From NCBI RefSeq assembly GCF_003014655.1, contig NZ_PYAT01000018.1, positions 1 through 50,989 of the forward strand: a DNA stretch of 50,989 nucleotides. Direction: 5' to 3'. The first letter of the stretch is position 1. Each line of letters begins with the position of its first letter. Positions 41,166 through 50,989 of this stretch are shown here, in pieces. Made by a program: the position numbers and the translations under genes. A model generated the notes under the pieces. The model did not search any database, was not told the origin of the DNA, and was given only the letters and a program-made list of their open reading frames with translations. The DNA is from Planomicrobium soli. GTDB taxonomy: Bacteria; Bacillota; Bacilli; Bacillales_A; Planococcaceae.

Positions 41166-43169
41166 ATGAACCGAATATTTCGATACACTATATTTTATCT
41201 GCTGATTTTCCTTGTTATTATCGGGATTTTGGGGACGTTTAACAGCAGCAACCAACCAACCGAAAATATAGGATACAATGAGTTCTTGACGGCTTTATCA
41301 AATGGTGACATCGAAGAAATCACCATTCAGCCAAACCAAATGGTTTATGAAGTAACAGGGAGTATGACTGGCAATACTGAGGAAACATTTGTCACGAATA
41401 TTCCGATGGAAAATGAAGCCCTATTAAATGAAATTGACGCGGCTGCAGCTGGAAATGTTAAAGTTGACTATTTAGCAGCTCCACAGACAAGCGGCTGGGT
41501 TCAGTTCTTCACTGGGATCATTCCATTCATTATCATTTTCATCCTCTTCTTCTTCTTGCTTAACCAATCACAAGGCGGCGGTGGCGGTCGTGTGATGAAC
41601 TTTGGTAAAAGTAAAGCGAAGCTGTATGATGACCAGAAACACAAAGTCCGCTTCCCGGATGTGGCGGGAGCAGACGAAGAAAAACAAGAACTTGTTGAAG
41701 TTGTTGATTTCTTGAAAGATCCCCGCAGATTTGCCGATATCGGCGCCCGCATTCCAAAAGGGATTTTGCTTGTCGGACCTCCGGGTACTGGTAAAACTCT
41801 TTTAGCCCGCGCAGTTGCAGGAGAAGCAGGCGTTCCTTTCTTCTCAATCAGTGGTTCCGATTTTGTTGAAATGTTTGTCGGAGTCGGGGCATCCCGAGTT
41901 CGTGACTTGTTTGAAAATGCCAAGAAAAATTCTCCGTGTATTATTTTCATTGATGAAATTGATGCAGTTGGACGCCAACGTGGTGCAGGTCTTGGCGGCG
42001 GACATGATGAACGTGAACAGACGCTCAACCAGTTATTGGTTGAAATGGATGGTTTCGGCGCGAACGAAGGAATCATTATCATTGCAGCAACTAACCGTCC
42101 AGATATTTTAGACCCGGCTCTTCTTCGCCCAGGACGTTTTGACCGTCAAATTACAGTTGGCCGTCCGGATGTTAAAGGCCGTGAAGAAGTATTGAAAGTG
42201 CATGCACGCAATAAGCCGCTTGATGAATCAGTAGATATGAAAGCAATTGCTCAACGTACACCTGGTTTCTCTGGTGCTGATTTAGAAAACTTATTGAACG
42301 AAGCAGCACTGGTCGCTGCTCGCCGCAGCAAGTTGAAAATTGATATGTCCGACATCGACGAAGCAACAGACCGTGTTATTGCTGGTCCTGCTAAAAAGAA
42401 TCGGGTCATTTCTAAAAAAGAACGCAATATCGTGGCTTTCCACGAATCTGGCCATACTGTTGTCGGCTTAATGCTCGACGATGCTGATATCGTCCATAAG
42501 GTAACGATTGTTCCTCGTGGGCAAGCTGGAGGCTATGCAGTAATGCTTCCAAGAGAAGACCGTTACTTCATGACCAAGCCGGAATTGCTAGATAAAATTG
42601 CTGGATTGCTCGGTGGTCGCGTCGCGGAAGATATTACATTTGGTGAAGTTTCTACTGGCGCCCATAATGATTTCCAACGTGCAACGGCTATTGCCCGCAG
42701 CATGGTGACGGAGTACGGAATGAGCGACAAGATCGGACCTCTGCAATTTGGTCAAGGACAAGGCGGAAACGTCTTCTTGGGCCGTGATTTCAATTCCGAT
42801 CAAAACTATTCGGATGCAATTGCATTTGAAATTGACCAGGAAATTCAGCGTATCATCAAAGAGCAGTATATTCGCACAAAAGAAATCTTGACGAAAAACA
42901 AAGAGCTTCTTGAACTGATTGCGACAACCCTCCTTGATGTTGAAACGTTGGATGCTGCACAGATTCTTCACTTGAAAGAACATGGCACGCTTCCTGAACG
43001 TTCTTATGAAGCATTGAATGGCGAATTTGAAGACAAAACCGTTGACTTGAATAAAGATCCGGTTAACCCTGACATAACAGGTGCTCCGAGCGATCCTTCT
43101 TCTGGAGACTTGCCTAAAGAAGGCCAGCCAACTGGAACAAGAGGATCGATTCAAGAAAACCGTAAATAA
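41166..43169 (+). CDS. ftsH: ATP-dependent zinc metalloprotease FtsH
   Basis: FtsH is a membrane AAA+ protease that degrades misfolded membrane proteins and regulators. The 667-residue protein has two transmembrane segments (about 5-25 and 114-134), Walker A GPPGTGKT (204-211), Walker [12 protein letters not shown], the SRH region and the zinc motif HESGH (H426-H430). A Gly-rich stretch after TM2 is typical, and the tail is rich in Pro, Ser and Asp. A GTG at 41151 lies just before AGGAGG and is rejected; the ATG at 41166 is 5-7 bases after it. Confidence 0.97.
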   Translation: MNRIFRYTIFYLLIFLVIIGILGTFNSSNQPTENIGYNEFLTALSNGDIEEITIQPNQMVYEVTGSMTGNTEETFVTNIPMENEALLNEIDAAAAGNVKVDYLAAPQTSGWVQFFTGIIPFIIIFILFFFLLNQSQGGGGGRVMNFGKSKAKLYDDQKHKVRFPDVAGADEEKQELVEVVDFLKDPRRFADIGARIPKGILLVGPPGTGKTLLARAVAGEAGVPFFSISGSDFVEMFVGVGASRVRDLFENAKKNSPCIIFIDEIDAVGRQRGAGLGGGHDEREQTLNQLLVEMDGFGANEGIIIIAATNRPDILDPALLRPGRFDRQITVGRPDVKGREEVLKVHARNKPLDESVDMKAIAQRTPGFSGADLENLLNEAALVAARRSKLKIDMSDIDEATDRVIAGPAKKNRVISKKERNIVAFHESGHTVVGLMLDDADIVHKVTIVPRGQAGGYAVMLPREDRYFMTKPELLDKIAGLLGGRVAEDITFGEVSTGAHNDFQRATAIARSMVTEYGMSDKIGPLQFGQGQGGNVFLGRDFNSDQNYSDAIAFEIDQEIQRIIKEQYIRTKEILTKNKELLELIATTLLDVETLDAAQILHLKEHGTLPERSYEALNGEFEDKTVDLNKDPVNPDITGAPSDPSSGDLPKEGQPTGTRGSIQENRK

Positions 43170-43179
43170 GTAACTGCAT

Positions 43180-43228
43180 CGGCTGATTGTCTATTCCTAT
43201 TAATTAGGGAGGCAATCAGCCTTTTTTC
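43180..43228 (+). terminator. Terminator after ftsH
   Basis: GGCTGATTG and CAATCAGCC with an inner CCTA/TAGG stem, followed by TTTTTT. Confidence 0.85.
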
Positions 43229-43285
43229 TTTTCCTGAAGTTATGGTATGATGTGGTGGAAAATTGTCGGTAAATGAGGTTGGATT

Positions 43286-44053
43286 ATGATTTTAGTGTTG
43301 GATGTAGGAAATACCAATATTGTCCTAGGGGTTTTTGACAGGGGCCAGTTGATGCATCATTGGCGGATGGAAACGCTTCGCCATAAAACTGAAGATGAAT
43401 ACGGTGTGCATATTAAGGCATTTTTGAATGACGTAGATTTGGTAGTTTCTGATATTGCCGGCATTATCATGTCTTCTGTTGTTCCCCCCATCATGTTCTC
43501 GCTTGAAAAAATGTGCCAGAAGTATTTCTATATAAAACCATTGATTGTTGGACCTGGAGTGAAAACCGGTTTAAATATCAAATATGATAATCCGCGTGAA
43601 GTCGGAGCGGACCGGATCGTTAATGCAGTAGCGGCTATTCAGGATTACGGATCTCCGTTGATCATTGTGGATTTCGGAACGGCAACTACGTATTGTTATA
43701 TAGATGAAAAGCAGCAATACATGGGCGGTGCAATTGCACCGGGAATTGCTATTTCAACTGAAGCTCTATATAACCGCGCATCAAAATTGCCGCGCATCGA
43801 AATTGCCCGTCCGGACAATGTGGTTGGCAAAAATACGGTAGCTGCTATGCAAGCCGGGATTGTCTATGGCTATGTAGGCCAGGCAGAAGGCATCGTATCT
43901 CGCATGAAAGCGCAGAGTAAAAAAACGCCGACTGTGGTTGCAACCGGAGGCCTTGCTTCTTTAATTGCTAAAGAGTCGGATATAATTGACAAAGTCGATC
44001 CTTTTTTAACTTTGAAAGGGCTATACTATATATACAAACGCAACCAAGCGTAA
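43286..44053 (+). CDS. coaX: Type III pantothenate kinase
   Basis: CoaX phosphorylates pantothenate, the first step of coenzyme A synthesis. The 255-residue ASKHA-fold enzyme starts [18 protein letters not shown] and has DFGTATT and GGAIAPGI, as in other CoaX proteins. A perfect extended -10 (TGGTATGAT at 43243-43251) is the likely promoter. In B. subtilis coaX also follows ftsH. hslO begins 17 bases after the stop. Confidence 0.95.
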   Translation: MILVLDVGNTNIVLGVFDRGQLMHHWRMETLRHKTEDEYGVHIKAFLNDVDLVVSDIAGIIMSSVVPPIMFSLEKMCQKYFYIKPLIVGPGVKTGLNIKYDNPREVGADRIVNAVAAIQDYGSPLIIVDFGTATTYCYIDEKQQYMGGAIAPGIAISTEALYNRASKLPRIEIARPDNVVGKNTVAAMQAGIVYGYVGQAEGIVSRMKAQSKKTPTVVATGGLASLIAKESDIIDKVDPFLTLKGLYYIYKRNQA

Positions 44054-44070
44054 TGAAAGGAAAGATAGGT

Positions 44071-44952
44071 ATGGGAGATTACTTAGTTCGCGGCCTTGGC
44101 TTTAATGGCAGTGTTCGCGCATTTGCAGTGGACACCACACAAACAGTTGGCGAAGCACAGCGCCGCCATATGATGTGGCCAACTGCTTCTGCTGCTTTGG
44201 GGCGTGCCATGACTGGAGGCGTTATGCTGGGGGCCATGTTGAAGGGCGACAACAAAGTAACGATTAAAATCGAGGGTGGTGGCCCGATTGGAGCCATTTT
44301 GGTTGATAGCGATGCAAAGGGTGGTGTACGAGGATACGTCACCAATCCACAAACGCATTTCGATTTGAATGAAAGCGGCAAATTGGATGTTCGTCGTGCA
44401 GTTGGGATAGAAGGCATGCTATCAGTAGTCAAAGATTTAGGGCTTCGTGAAAATTTTACCGGGCAAACACCGATTGTGTCAGGTGAAGTTGCTGAAGATT
44501 TTACGTATTATTTTGCCGTATCGGAACAGGTTCCTTCATCCGTTGGCCTTGGCGTCTTAGTGGATACTGATAATGCTGTCTTAGCAGCAGGTGGATTTAT
44601 CATTCAATTGATGCCAAATACAGACGAAGAAACAATTGAATTGATCGAAAAACAGTTGTCTCAAATTCAGCCTGTCTCAAAAATGATTCAACGGGGATTG
44701 TCTCCGGAAGAAGTGCTTGAGGAAGTGCTTGGAAAAGGGAATGTCCAAATTTTAGATAAAATGCCGGTGAGTTTTGAATGCAATTGTTCAAAAGAACGTT
44801 TTGCTAGTGGGATCTTGGGGCTTGGCCAACAAGAAATTCAAGCCATGATCGACCAAGACGGAATGGCTGAAGCTCAATGCCATTTTTGCTTGGAGACTTA
44901 TCATTATTCCAAAGAGGAATTAGAAGCATTTATCAATGAGCTCCAATCTTAA
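44071..44952 (+). CDS. hslO: Redox-regulated chaperone Hsp33
   Basis: Hsp33 is a holdase switched on by oxidative unfolding. The 293-residue protein has the N-terminal [20 protein letters not shown] and the C-terminal redox switch with four zinc cysteines, CNC (in [10 protein letters not shown]) and CHFC. A GTA-preceded ATG at 44071 is chosen because AAAGGA lies 9 bases upstream; an ATG at 44053 overlapping the coaX stop would place that site inside the gene. Its end overlaps the next gene by 17 bases. Confidence 0.95.
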   Translation: MGDYLVRGLGFNGSVRAFAVDTTQTVGEAQRRHMMWPTASAALGRAMTGGVMLGAMLKGDNKVTIKIEGGGPIGAILVDSDAKGGVRGYVTNPQTHFDLNESGKLDVRRAVGIEGMLSVVKDLGLRENFTGQTPIVSGEVAEDFTYYFAVSEQVPSSVGLGVLVDTDNAVLAAGGFIIQLMPNTDEETIELIEKQLSQIQPVSKMIQRGLSPEEVLEEVLGKGNVQILDKMPVSFECNCSKERFASGILGLGQQEIQAMIDQDGMAEAQCHFCLETYHYSKEELEAFINELQS

Positions 44953-45880
44953 CAGAAATCGTCCACCATCTTCACCGGCAGATGGTGGGCGGTCTAAGAG
45001 GCGTTTGAAAACAAAACCGCTCCTTATTCTTTTATTGCTTCTATTTATCGGCAACTTGTTATGGTTTGTTGCTTGGCTGATTCCAAATCAACCTGGAGGT
45101 TCGGAAGAAGTAGCCTCTGTCGACGGCCAAGAAATTACACGTCAACAATGGATGGCAGCTATGGAAGAATTACATGGACGGGATACTTTGCTTCAGTTAG
45201 TCAATGAAAAAGTAATGGAAACAGCAGCTAAAGAGTACAAGATTGAAGTTAGCGACAAAGAAGTCGCTTTGGAACTCGCAATGCTGAGATCAGCGCAAGA
45301 AGGCGTCGATAAGACGATTTTTTCGGCAAATGAAGATCAGTTGCGCGATACTTTAAAGACTCAATTGATCTTGGAAAAAGTGCTGACAAAAGATATTGTT
45401 ATCGAAGACGAAGCTGTTGAAAAATTCTATACAGAAAATCAGGCCCTTTATGACATTAAAGATGCTTACCGTACAAAGATAATCGTCGTTGACTCCATCG
45501 CGGAAGCGGATAAAGCAGTTTCTGAATTAGAAAATGGCACTTCTTTTGAAGCGCTTGCTAAGGAACGCTCTATTGATACCGCTACAGGCAGTTTAGGCGG
45601 CGATATTGGTTATATAACTGAAAGTCAGTCCGCTGTCGATCCTAACATAGCGAAAACGGTAGCTTCCGTTGCTGTCGACAGTTGGTCTAAGCCGCTGAAA
45701 CTGACAGATGGTCGAATCGCTATTCTGTCAGTCACGGAAAAAGCGGAAGGCCAGACTTTTTCATATGATGACGTTAAAGAACACATTAGCCGCGAACTTG
45801 CGCTTGAACAATTGCCGCAGTCGGTCACTCCGGAAGCATTTTGGCGAGAATTTGATGCAACCTGGTTTTACGGTGAATAG
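44936..45880 (+). CDS. yacD: PrsA-like parvulin-type peptidyl-prolyl isomerase (YacD-like)
   Basis: A 314-residue membrane-anchored foldase. A positively charged N-terminus is followed by one transmembrane segment ([20 protein letters not shown], about residues 30-50), a SurA/PrsA-type N-domain, and a PPIC domain near 180-265 containing [12 protein letters not shown] and GGDIGYIT. There is no lipobox cysteine, unlike PrsA. It would help fold exported proteins at the membrane surface. Position between hslO and cysK matches yacD. The start overlaps hslO by 17 bases and has no strong ribosome-binding site, suggesting coupled translation. Confidence 0.87.
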   Translation: MSSNLNRNRPPSSPADGGRSKRRLKTKPLLILLLLLFIGNLLWFVAWLIPNQPGGSEEVASVDGQEITRQQWMAAMEELHGRDTLLQLVNEKVMETAAKEYKIEVSDKEVALELAMLRSAQEGVDKTIFSANEDQLRDTLKTQLILEKVLTKDIVIEDEAVEKFYTENQALYDIKDAYRTKIIVVDSIAEADKAVSELENGTSFEALAKERSIDTATGSLGGDIGYITESQSAVDPNIAKTVASVAVDSWSKPLKLTDGRIAILSVTEKAEGQTFSYDDVKEHISRELALEQLPQSVTPEAFWREFDATWFYGE

Positions 45881-45888
45881 TTGTTACA

Positions 45889-45922
45889 GAATGCGCTTCC
45901 CTACATGAAAGTGCATTTTTTT
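45889..45922 (+). terminator. Terminator after the PrsA-like gene
   Basis: AATGCGCTT and AAAGTGCATT form the stem, followed by TTTTTTT. Confidence 0.7.
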
Positions 45923-45937
45923 GATAGTTCATACAAT

Positions 45938-45967
45938 TTGACACACTCTCCTAAAGCTTGATAGGAT
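45938..45967 (+). promoter_or_regulatory. Promoter of cysK
   Basis: Perfect TTGACA (45938-45943), 18-base spacer, TAGGAT (45962-45967). The start is about 45 bases before the ATG. No S-box or T-box leader is seen. Confidence 0.55.
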
Positions 45968-46017
45968 AAAGAAAGAATAATACCGATAAAATTAGTGGGG
46001 ATTAGGAGTGTTGAATA

Positions 46018-46959
46018 ATGACTCGTATTGGAAATTCAATTACTGAATTGATTGGACAAACACCTATCGTTAAATTAAATCGTCTTACAGGCGCTGAAGA
46101 CGCAGATGTTTATCTGAAACTAGAATATTTTAATCCGGGAAGCAGCGTTAAAGACCGAATCGCATTAGCGATGATTGAAGGGGCCGAAAAATCCGGAGAG
46201 TTGAATGAAGGCGATACGATTATTGAGCCGACAAGCGGAAACACAGGCATCGGACTTGCAATGATTGCTGCTGCAAAAGGATATAAAACGGTTTTGGTAA
46301 TGCCTGAAACTATGAGCATGGAGCGCCGCAATTTGTTGCGTGCCTACGGTGCAGAACTTATTCTGACGCCAGGCTCGGACGGTATGAATGGTCCGAATGG
46401 TGCGATTAAAACAGCAGAAAAATTAGCGGCTGAAAATGGCTGGTTTATGCCGCAGCAGTTTAATAATGAAGCAAACCCGGAAGTGCACCGTTTAACTACA
46501 GGTCCTGAAATTGTTGAAACGATGGGCGATCAATTAGATGCTTTTATTTCAGGAATCGGGACGGGTGGCACCATCACGGGAGCTGGACAAGTGCTCAGAG
46601 AAAACTACAAAGATATCTTAATTGTTGCAGTTGAACCTTCGGATTCTCCGGTACTATCGGGAGGAAAGCCTGGTCCCCATAAAATTCAGGGAATTGGCGC
46701 GGGATTTGTGCCGGCTGTTTTAGATACGAACATGTACGACGAAATTATTCAAGTAACAAACGACCAAGCCTACGAAACAGCTCGCCGTGCAGCGCGTGAA
46801 GAAGGTATTCTTGGCGGCGTTTCATCAGGAGCTGCAATCCATGCGGCCTTGCAAGTTGCAAAACGTCTCGGTACAGGCAAAAAAGTGTTGGCGATTATTC
46901 CGTCAAACGGAGAACGTTACTTAAGCACACCTCTTTACCAATTTGAAGAAAACAACTAA
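46018..46959 (+). CDS. cysK: Cysteine synthase (O-acetylserine sulfhydrylase)
   Basis: CysK makes cysteine from O-acetylserine and sulfide. The 313-residue PLP enzyme has the cofactor lysine K45 in [11 protein letters not shown], the substrate loop [10 protein letters not shown] and the phosphate-binding GTGGTITG. Length and sequence fit the CysK type, not cystathionine beta-synthase. It has its own promoter and terminator. In B. subtilis pabB, pabA and pabC lie between cysK and folP; they are not present here. Confidence 0.96.
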   Translation: MTRIGNSITELIGQTPIVKLNRLTGAEDADVYLKLEYFNPGSSVKDRIALAMIEGAEKSGELNEGDTIIEPTSGNTGIGLAMIAAAKGYKTVLVMPETMSMERRNLLRAYGAELILTPGSDGMNGPNGAIKTAEKLAAENGWFMPQQFNNEANPEVHRLTTGPEIVETMGDQLDAFISGIGTGGTITGAGQVLRENYKDILIVAVEPSDSPVLSGGKPGPHKIQGIGAGFVPAVLDTNMYDEIIQVTNDQAYETARRAAREEGILGGVSSGAAIHAALQVAKRLGTGKKVLAIIPSNGERYLSTPLYQFEENN

Positions 46960-46970
46960 AGTTTTATGGA

Positions 46971-46998
46971 AGAGCATGCGATTGCATGCTCTTTTATT
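46971..46998 (+). terminator. Terminator after cysK
   Basis: AGAGCATGC and GCATGCTCT around GATT, followed by TTTATT. Confidence 0.8.
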
Positions 46999-47093
46999 GT
47001 GGCGAAATTCAAGGTTTTCGCGTTAAGATGGAACAGATAAAAGACTAACCAATTCCCCGGAAAATACATAAACAGTAGCAGGCGGTGAAAGTA

Positions 47094-47906
47094 ATGAACA
47101 TAAATGCAAAAAATAAAACGTGGGTTATGGGTATATTAAATGTTACGCCTGATTCTTTTTCGGATGGCGGAAACTATACTGTTTTAGACCAAGCGCTGGC
47201 ACATGCCAAACAAATGGTGGAAGACGGAGCGGATATTATCGACGTAGGAGGCGAATCAACACGACCGGGCCATACTCAAATATCGGTGGAAGAGGAAATT
47301 TCCCGTGTAGTGCCTGTAATAGAAGCGCTAGTAGAAGAATTGGATATATTGATTTCCATTGATACTTATAAAGCGGAAGTAGCTGAAGCCGCAGTTGCAG
47401 CTGGAGCGCACATCATTAACGATGTTTGGGGGGCAAAGTATGAACCGGCGATAGCGAAAGTTGCTGCTAAATTCAAAGTGCCAATCATCTTAATGCATAA
47501 CCGTGACAAAGCATCATACTTGGACTTTTGGAAAGAAGTTCAGCATGATATGGAAGAAAGTGTGCGAATTGCATTGGATGCTGGTATAGAAAAAGATAAA
47601 ATATGGCTTGATCCAGGTATCGGCTTTGGAAAAACCACTAGGCATAATATTGAAATGATGCAGCTGCTTGACCGGTTTGTCGGATTAGGTTATCCGGTTC
47701 TGCTTGGAACTTCCAGAAAGTCATTGATTGGCAAAGTGTTAAATGTTCCCGTCTCTGACCGGTTAGCGGGTTCTCTTGCTACGGTTTGCTACGGTGTTGA
47801 AAAGGGCTGTCAAATTGTTAGAGTCCACGATGTAAAAGAAACTGTCCAAGCAGTACGAATGATGGATGTTTTACTGGGCAAAACAAAATATGAGGAGATG
47901 GCATAA
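47094..47906 (+). CDS. folP: Dihydropteroate synthase
   Basis: FolP condenses p-aminobenzoate with the pterin pyrophosphate. The 270-residue TIM-barrel enzyme has MGILNVTPDSFSDGG near the N-terminus, VGGESTRPG and the C-terminal VRVHDVKE. An in-frame GTG at 47085 falls inside the ribosome-binding site GGCGGTG; the ATG at 47094 is 7 bases after it. It is the first of folP-folB-folK, joined by overlaps of one and four bases. It is the usual sulfonamide target. Confidence 0.95.
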   Translation: MNINAKNKTWVMGILNVTPDSFSDGGNYTVLDQALAHAKQMVEDGADIIDVGGESTRPGHTQISVEEEISRVVPVIEALVEELDILISIDTYKAEVAEAAVAAGAHIINDVWGAKYEPAIAKVAAKFKVPIILMHNRDKASYLDFWKEVQHDMEESVRIALDAGIEKDKIWLDPGIGFGKTTRHNIEMMQLLDRFVGLGYPVLLGTSRKSLIGKVLNVPVSDRLAGSLATVCYGVEKGCQIVRVHDVKETVQAVRMMDVLLGKTKYEEMA

Positions 47907-48271
47907 TGGATGTTATTCATATAAATGATATGGAATTTTACGGATATCACGGCGTTTTTCCGGAAGAGACAAAGCTTGGGCAACGATTCCGCTTAACAGT
48001 TTCGCTTGCGGTTGATTTAAAGCGCGCAGGCGAAACCGATGAACTTGAACACACCGTCCACTACGGAGAGGTGTATGAAGCATGCCGTTCAATCGTCGAA
48101 GGAAGCCCGAAAAAGTTAGTAGAAGCAGTTGCTGAGGAAGTGGCAGCCAATATCCTCAACAGTTTTTCCTTAGTCAAGGGGATTCGTGTTCTGCTTATTA
48201 AACCAGACCCGCCGATTCCAGGCCATTATAAGTCGGTTGCGATTGAACTGACGCGGGGAGAATTCGCATGA
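47906..48271 (+). CDS. folB: Dihydroneopterin aldolase
   Basis: FolB cleaves dihydroneopterin to hydroxymethyl-dihydropterin and glycolaldehyde. The 121-residue protein has the family start INDMEFYGYHGVFPEE, the VHYGEVYE segment and VLLIKPDPPIPGHYKSVAIE with the conserved lysine. Its ATG overlaps the folP stop (TAATG), and its own stop overlaps folK (ATGA). Confidence 0.95.
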   Translation: MDVIHINDMEFYGYHGVFPEETKLGQRFRLTVSLAVDLKRAGETDELEHTVHYGEVYEACRSIVEGSPKKLVEAVAEEVAANILNSFSLVKGIRVLLIKPDPPIPGHYKSVAIELTRGEFA

Positions 48272-48756
48272 ACGACAGCTACCTCTCTCTTGGCTCCAAC
48301 ATGGGTGACCGGCTCGACATGCTTAAGCAAGCAGTTCGTTATCTAATGGAACTTCCTGCCATTGAAATTGCCGGAATTTCGTCTCTCTACGAAACAGATC
48401 CAGTCGGATTTACAGAACAAGCTCCGTTTTTAAATATGGTTGTTCACATTAAGACAACTTTAACTGCGTTCGAATTGTTAGACGTTTGCCAAAGCATTGA
48501 ACAGCGGCTTGACCGTAAGCGAATTGTTCATTGGGGCCCGCGAACCATAGATCTTGATATTTTGCTTTATAATCAAGACACCATAGAAACGGAAAGGCTC
48601 CTTGTCCCACATCCGAGAATGCGGGAGCGGTCGTTTGTTCTTATTCCTTTACTGGAATTAAATCCACGTCTTGAAGGCTTTGGAAAGCCAGATTTGCAAG
48701 GCGTTCGTTTATGGAAAATGTACAGCGGGGTCGACGAGTTTGTACAAAAGAGTTGA
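48268..48756 (+). CDS. folK: 2-amino-4-hydroxy-6-hydroxymethyldihydropteridine pyrophosphokinase
   Basis: FolK transfers pyrophosphate from ATP to hydroxymethyl-dihydropterin, making the FolP substrate. The 162-residue protein has SLGSNMGDRLDMLKQAV, YETDPVGFTEQAPFLNMV and the signature RWGPR-like HWGPRTIDLDILLY followed by HPRMRERSFVLIPL. In B. subtilis yazB, dusB and lysS follow; here only a short remnant lies between folK and lysS. Confidence 0.95.
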   Translation: MNDSYLSLGSNMGDRLDMLKQAVRYLMELPAIEIAGISSLYETDPVGFTEQAPFLNMVVHIKTTLTAFELLDVCQSIEQRLDRKRIVHWGPRTIDLDILLYNQDTIETERLLVPHPRMRERSFVLIPLLELNPRLEGFGKPDLQGVRLWKMYSGVDEFVQKS

Positions 48757-48817
48757 AATAGCACCACTAACATTGAAAATAGAAGAGAGTAATACAAGAA
48801 CGAAGGAAAGTATCGTT

Positions 48818-48865
48818 GTGGATGAAAAAACGTTTAAAATTGGCGGCATCATTATGAGCAGCTGA
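48818..48865 (+). pseudogene. dusB: 5' remnant of dusB (tRNA-dihydrouridine synthase)
   Basis: A good ribosome-binding site AAGGAAAG (48803-48810) is followed 7 bases later by GTG and fifteen codons reading MDEKTFKIGGIIMSS, then TGA. This resembles the first residues of Bacillales DusB (B. subtilis MFKIGDIQLKNRVVLAPM), and it lies at the dusB position between folK and lysS. The catalytic barrel is completely absent. The identification rests on a very short match plus synteny and could be chance. Confidence 0.45.
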
Positions 48866-48954
48866 CTGGACCGCAAGCCAATGGTTAAGATTGTGATTCA
48901 GTAAAGAATCAGTGGAGCGCAAGCTGTAAGTAACGCAGGTTAAACCTAAGAATC

Positions 48955-48986
48955 AAGCTGTCACAAATTCGTGGCAGCTTTTTTAT
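48955..48986 (+). terminator. Terminator before lysS
   Basis: AAGCTGTCAC and GTGGCAGCTT pair over ten bases around AAATTC, followed by TTTT. It probably ended the ancestral folate-dusB transcript. Confidence 0.8.
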
Positions 48987-49060
48987 GTAGAGATTGCAGA
49001 AATTGTGTACAATAGAGGAATACACGAACGAACGTGGCTTTCAAAGATAAAGGAGTGTAG

Positions 49061-50548
<1,488 letters not shown>

Positions 50549-50552
50549 AACT

Positions 50553-50590
50553 AAAAACGACTTAAAACTTAATGTTTTAAGTCGTTTTTT
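50553..50590 (+). terminator. Terminator after lysS
   Basis: AAAACGACTTAAAAC and GTTTTAAGTCGTTTT form a long perfect stem with a TTAAT loop and T-run. Confidence 0.9.
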
Positions 50591-50673
50591 ATATATGTAG
50601 AAGTAAAAAAGATTCAGGGTGTTTATTAAGACAGAATGATTGTTAAAGATATAAAAAAAGAAACAAAAACACA

Positions 50674-50702
50674 TTGACATGGAAATAACAATGCTTTATT
50701 AT
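50674..50702 (+). promoter_or_regulatory. rrn promoter P1
   Basis: Perfect TTGACA (50674-50679), 17-base spacer, TATTAT (50697-50702). Confidence 0.7.
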
Positions 50703-50748
50703 AGTAAAGGTCGCCAAAGAGAAGTGCTAACCGCAACAAATAATATTG

Positions 50749-50777
50749 TTGACATTGTTCTTCCCTGAAAGTATACT
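50749..50777 (+). promoter_or_regulatory. rrn promoter P2
   Basis: Perfect TTGACA (50749-50754), 17-base spacer, TATACT (50772-50777). Followed by AATAAAGTTG, also found after P3. Confidence 0.75.
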
Positions 50778-50832
50778 AATAAAGTTGCTAATAAAGCGAA
50801 GTAGTTGCCGAAATTAAATTTGAAATTTATGA

Positions 50833-50861
50833 TTGACAATGAAAAGTGAAAAAGGTAAACT
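50833..50861 (+). promoter_or_regulatory. rrn promoter P3
   Basis: Perfect TTGACA (50833-50838), 17-base spacer, TAAACT (50856-50861), with the same downstream AATAAAGTTG as P2. Confidence 0.7.
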
Positions 50862-50989
50862 AATAAAGTTGTCTCTGAAGGCAACGCTAAACACGAACCT
50901 TGAAAACTGAACAGCAAAACGTCAACAAACATTGTTGAGGCGTTCCGAACGCCGAAACAAATTTCTGCGATGGCCGCGCAAGCGGTCGG
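50862..50989 (+). other. Leader of the downstream rRNA operon (16S gene beyond the window)
   Basis: The conserved Bacillales pre-16S tract CCTTGAAAACTGAACAGC lies at about 50900-50917, with antiterminator-like character. It is followed by a hairpin GGCGTTCCGAACGCC and a GGCCGC-GCAA-GCGGTC stem with a GNRA-type loop. The 16S start (GAGTTTGATCCTGGC) is not reached. Confidence 0.75.

Noticed and set aside
41501..42082. Minus-strand reading frame of 193 codons inside ftsH
   Set aside because: It lies within the AAA+ domain of an unmistakable FtsH and shows no family features of its own.
42588..43154. Minus-strand reading frame of 188 codons inside ftsH
   Set aside because: A shadow of the FtsH protease domain; no promoter or ribosome-binding site was seen.
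45970..46017. CymR-type operator in the cysK leader
   Set aside because: TAATACCGATAAAATTAGTGGGGATT has some resemblance to CymR sites, but the spacing and central bases do not fit, so it was not listed.

Overview
The window looks like a chromosomal core segment from a low-to-moderate G+C Firmicute of the Bacillales. The likeliest source is a non-spore-forming member of the Planococcaceae (Planococcus/Planomicrobium-like); this is inferred from gene order and from protein sequences recalled from memory, with no search run. Both ends lie in ribosomal RNA operons. Position 1 is inside the 3' end of a 23S rRNA gene followed by 5S. The last 350 bases are the promoter and leader region of another rrn operon, whose 16S gene starts beyond the window. 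The order in between follows the rrnA-to-rrnJ interval of Bacillus subtilis (yaaO-tmk to folK-lysS) with specific losses and insertions.

Layout. 1-350: 23S tail, 5S, terminator. 460-5675: yaaO, then a polyphosphate pair ppx-ppk inserted before tmk. 5790-11103: tmk, darA, holB, ricT, yabA, trmN6, yazA, rsmI (DNA replication, c-di-AMP sensing, RNA modification). 11146-11755: abrB on the minus strand, divergent from metG, with a regulatory region that carries tandem Spo0A-type boxes. 11756-24700: metG, tatD, a G5/3D-domain protein, rnmV, rsmA, veg, ispE, purR, ridA, spoVG, glmU, prs, ctc, pth. 24919-31835: mfd, a flippase-like protein, yabN/mazG, rqcP. 31888-36993: carA-carB-argF on the minus strand, behind a promoter overlapped by ArgR-like boxes. 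37282-43169: divIC, yabR, a DinB-family gene, a minus-strand tRNA-Met, tilS, hpt, ftsH. 43286-50548: coaX, hslO, a PrsA-like foldase, cysK, folP-folB-folK, an apparent dusB remnant, lysS.

How the genes fit together. Most are housekeeping genes for translation and tRNA/rRNA maturation (metG, lysS, tilS, rsmA, rsmI, trmN6, rnmV, pth, rqcP, ctc), replication control and repair (holB, yabA, mfd), nucleotide and cofactor supply (tmk, prs, hpt, purR, coaX, folPBK), envelope and division (glmU, ispE, divIC, yabM-like flippase, ftsH) and stress proteostasis (hslO, PrsA-like, ftsH). RNase M5 (rnmV) is the enzyme expected to mature the 5S rRNA encoded at the left edge.

I saw no new multi-gene system such as a defence island, CRISPR array, prophage or insertion sequence. 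The most interesting signal is regulatory and comparative. Sporulation genes that B. subtilis carries in this interval (csfB, yabG, sspF, fin, spoVT, yabP, yabQ, spoIIE) are all missing. Yet the cis-elements of the transition-state network look intact: Spo0A-type boxes at abrB, a SigH-type promoter at spoVG and a SigB-type promoter at ctc. Other leads are a long-range inverted repeat around the veg promoters that could hide the veg ribosome-binding site in read-through RNA, a 15-codon dusB remnant, and the ppx-ppk and carAB-argF insertions.
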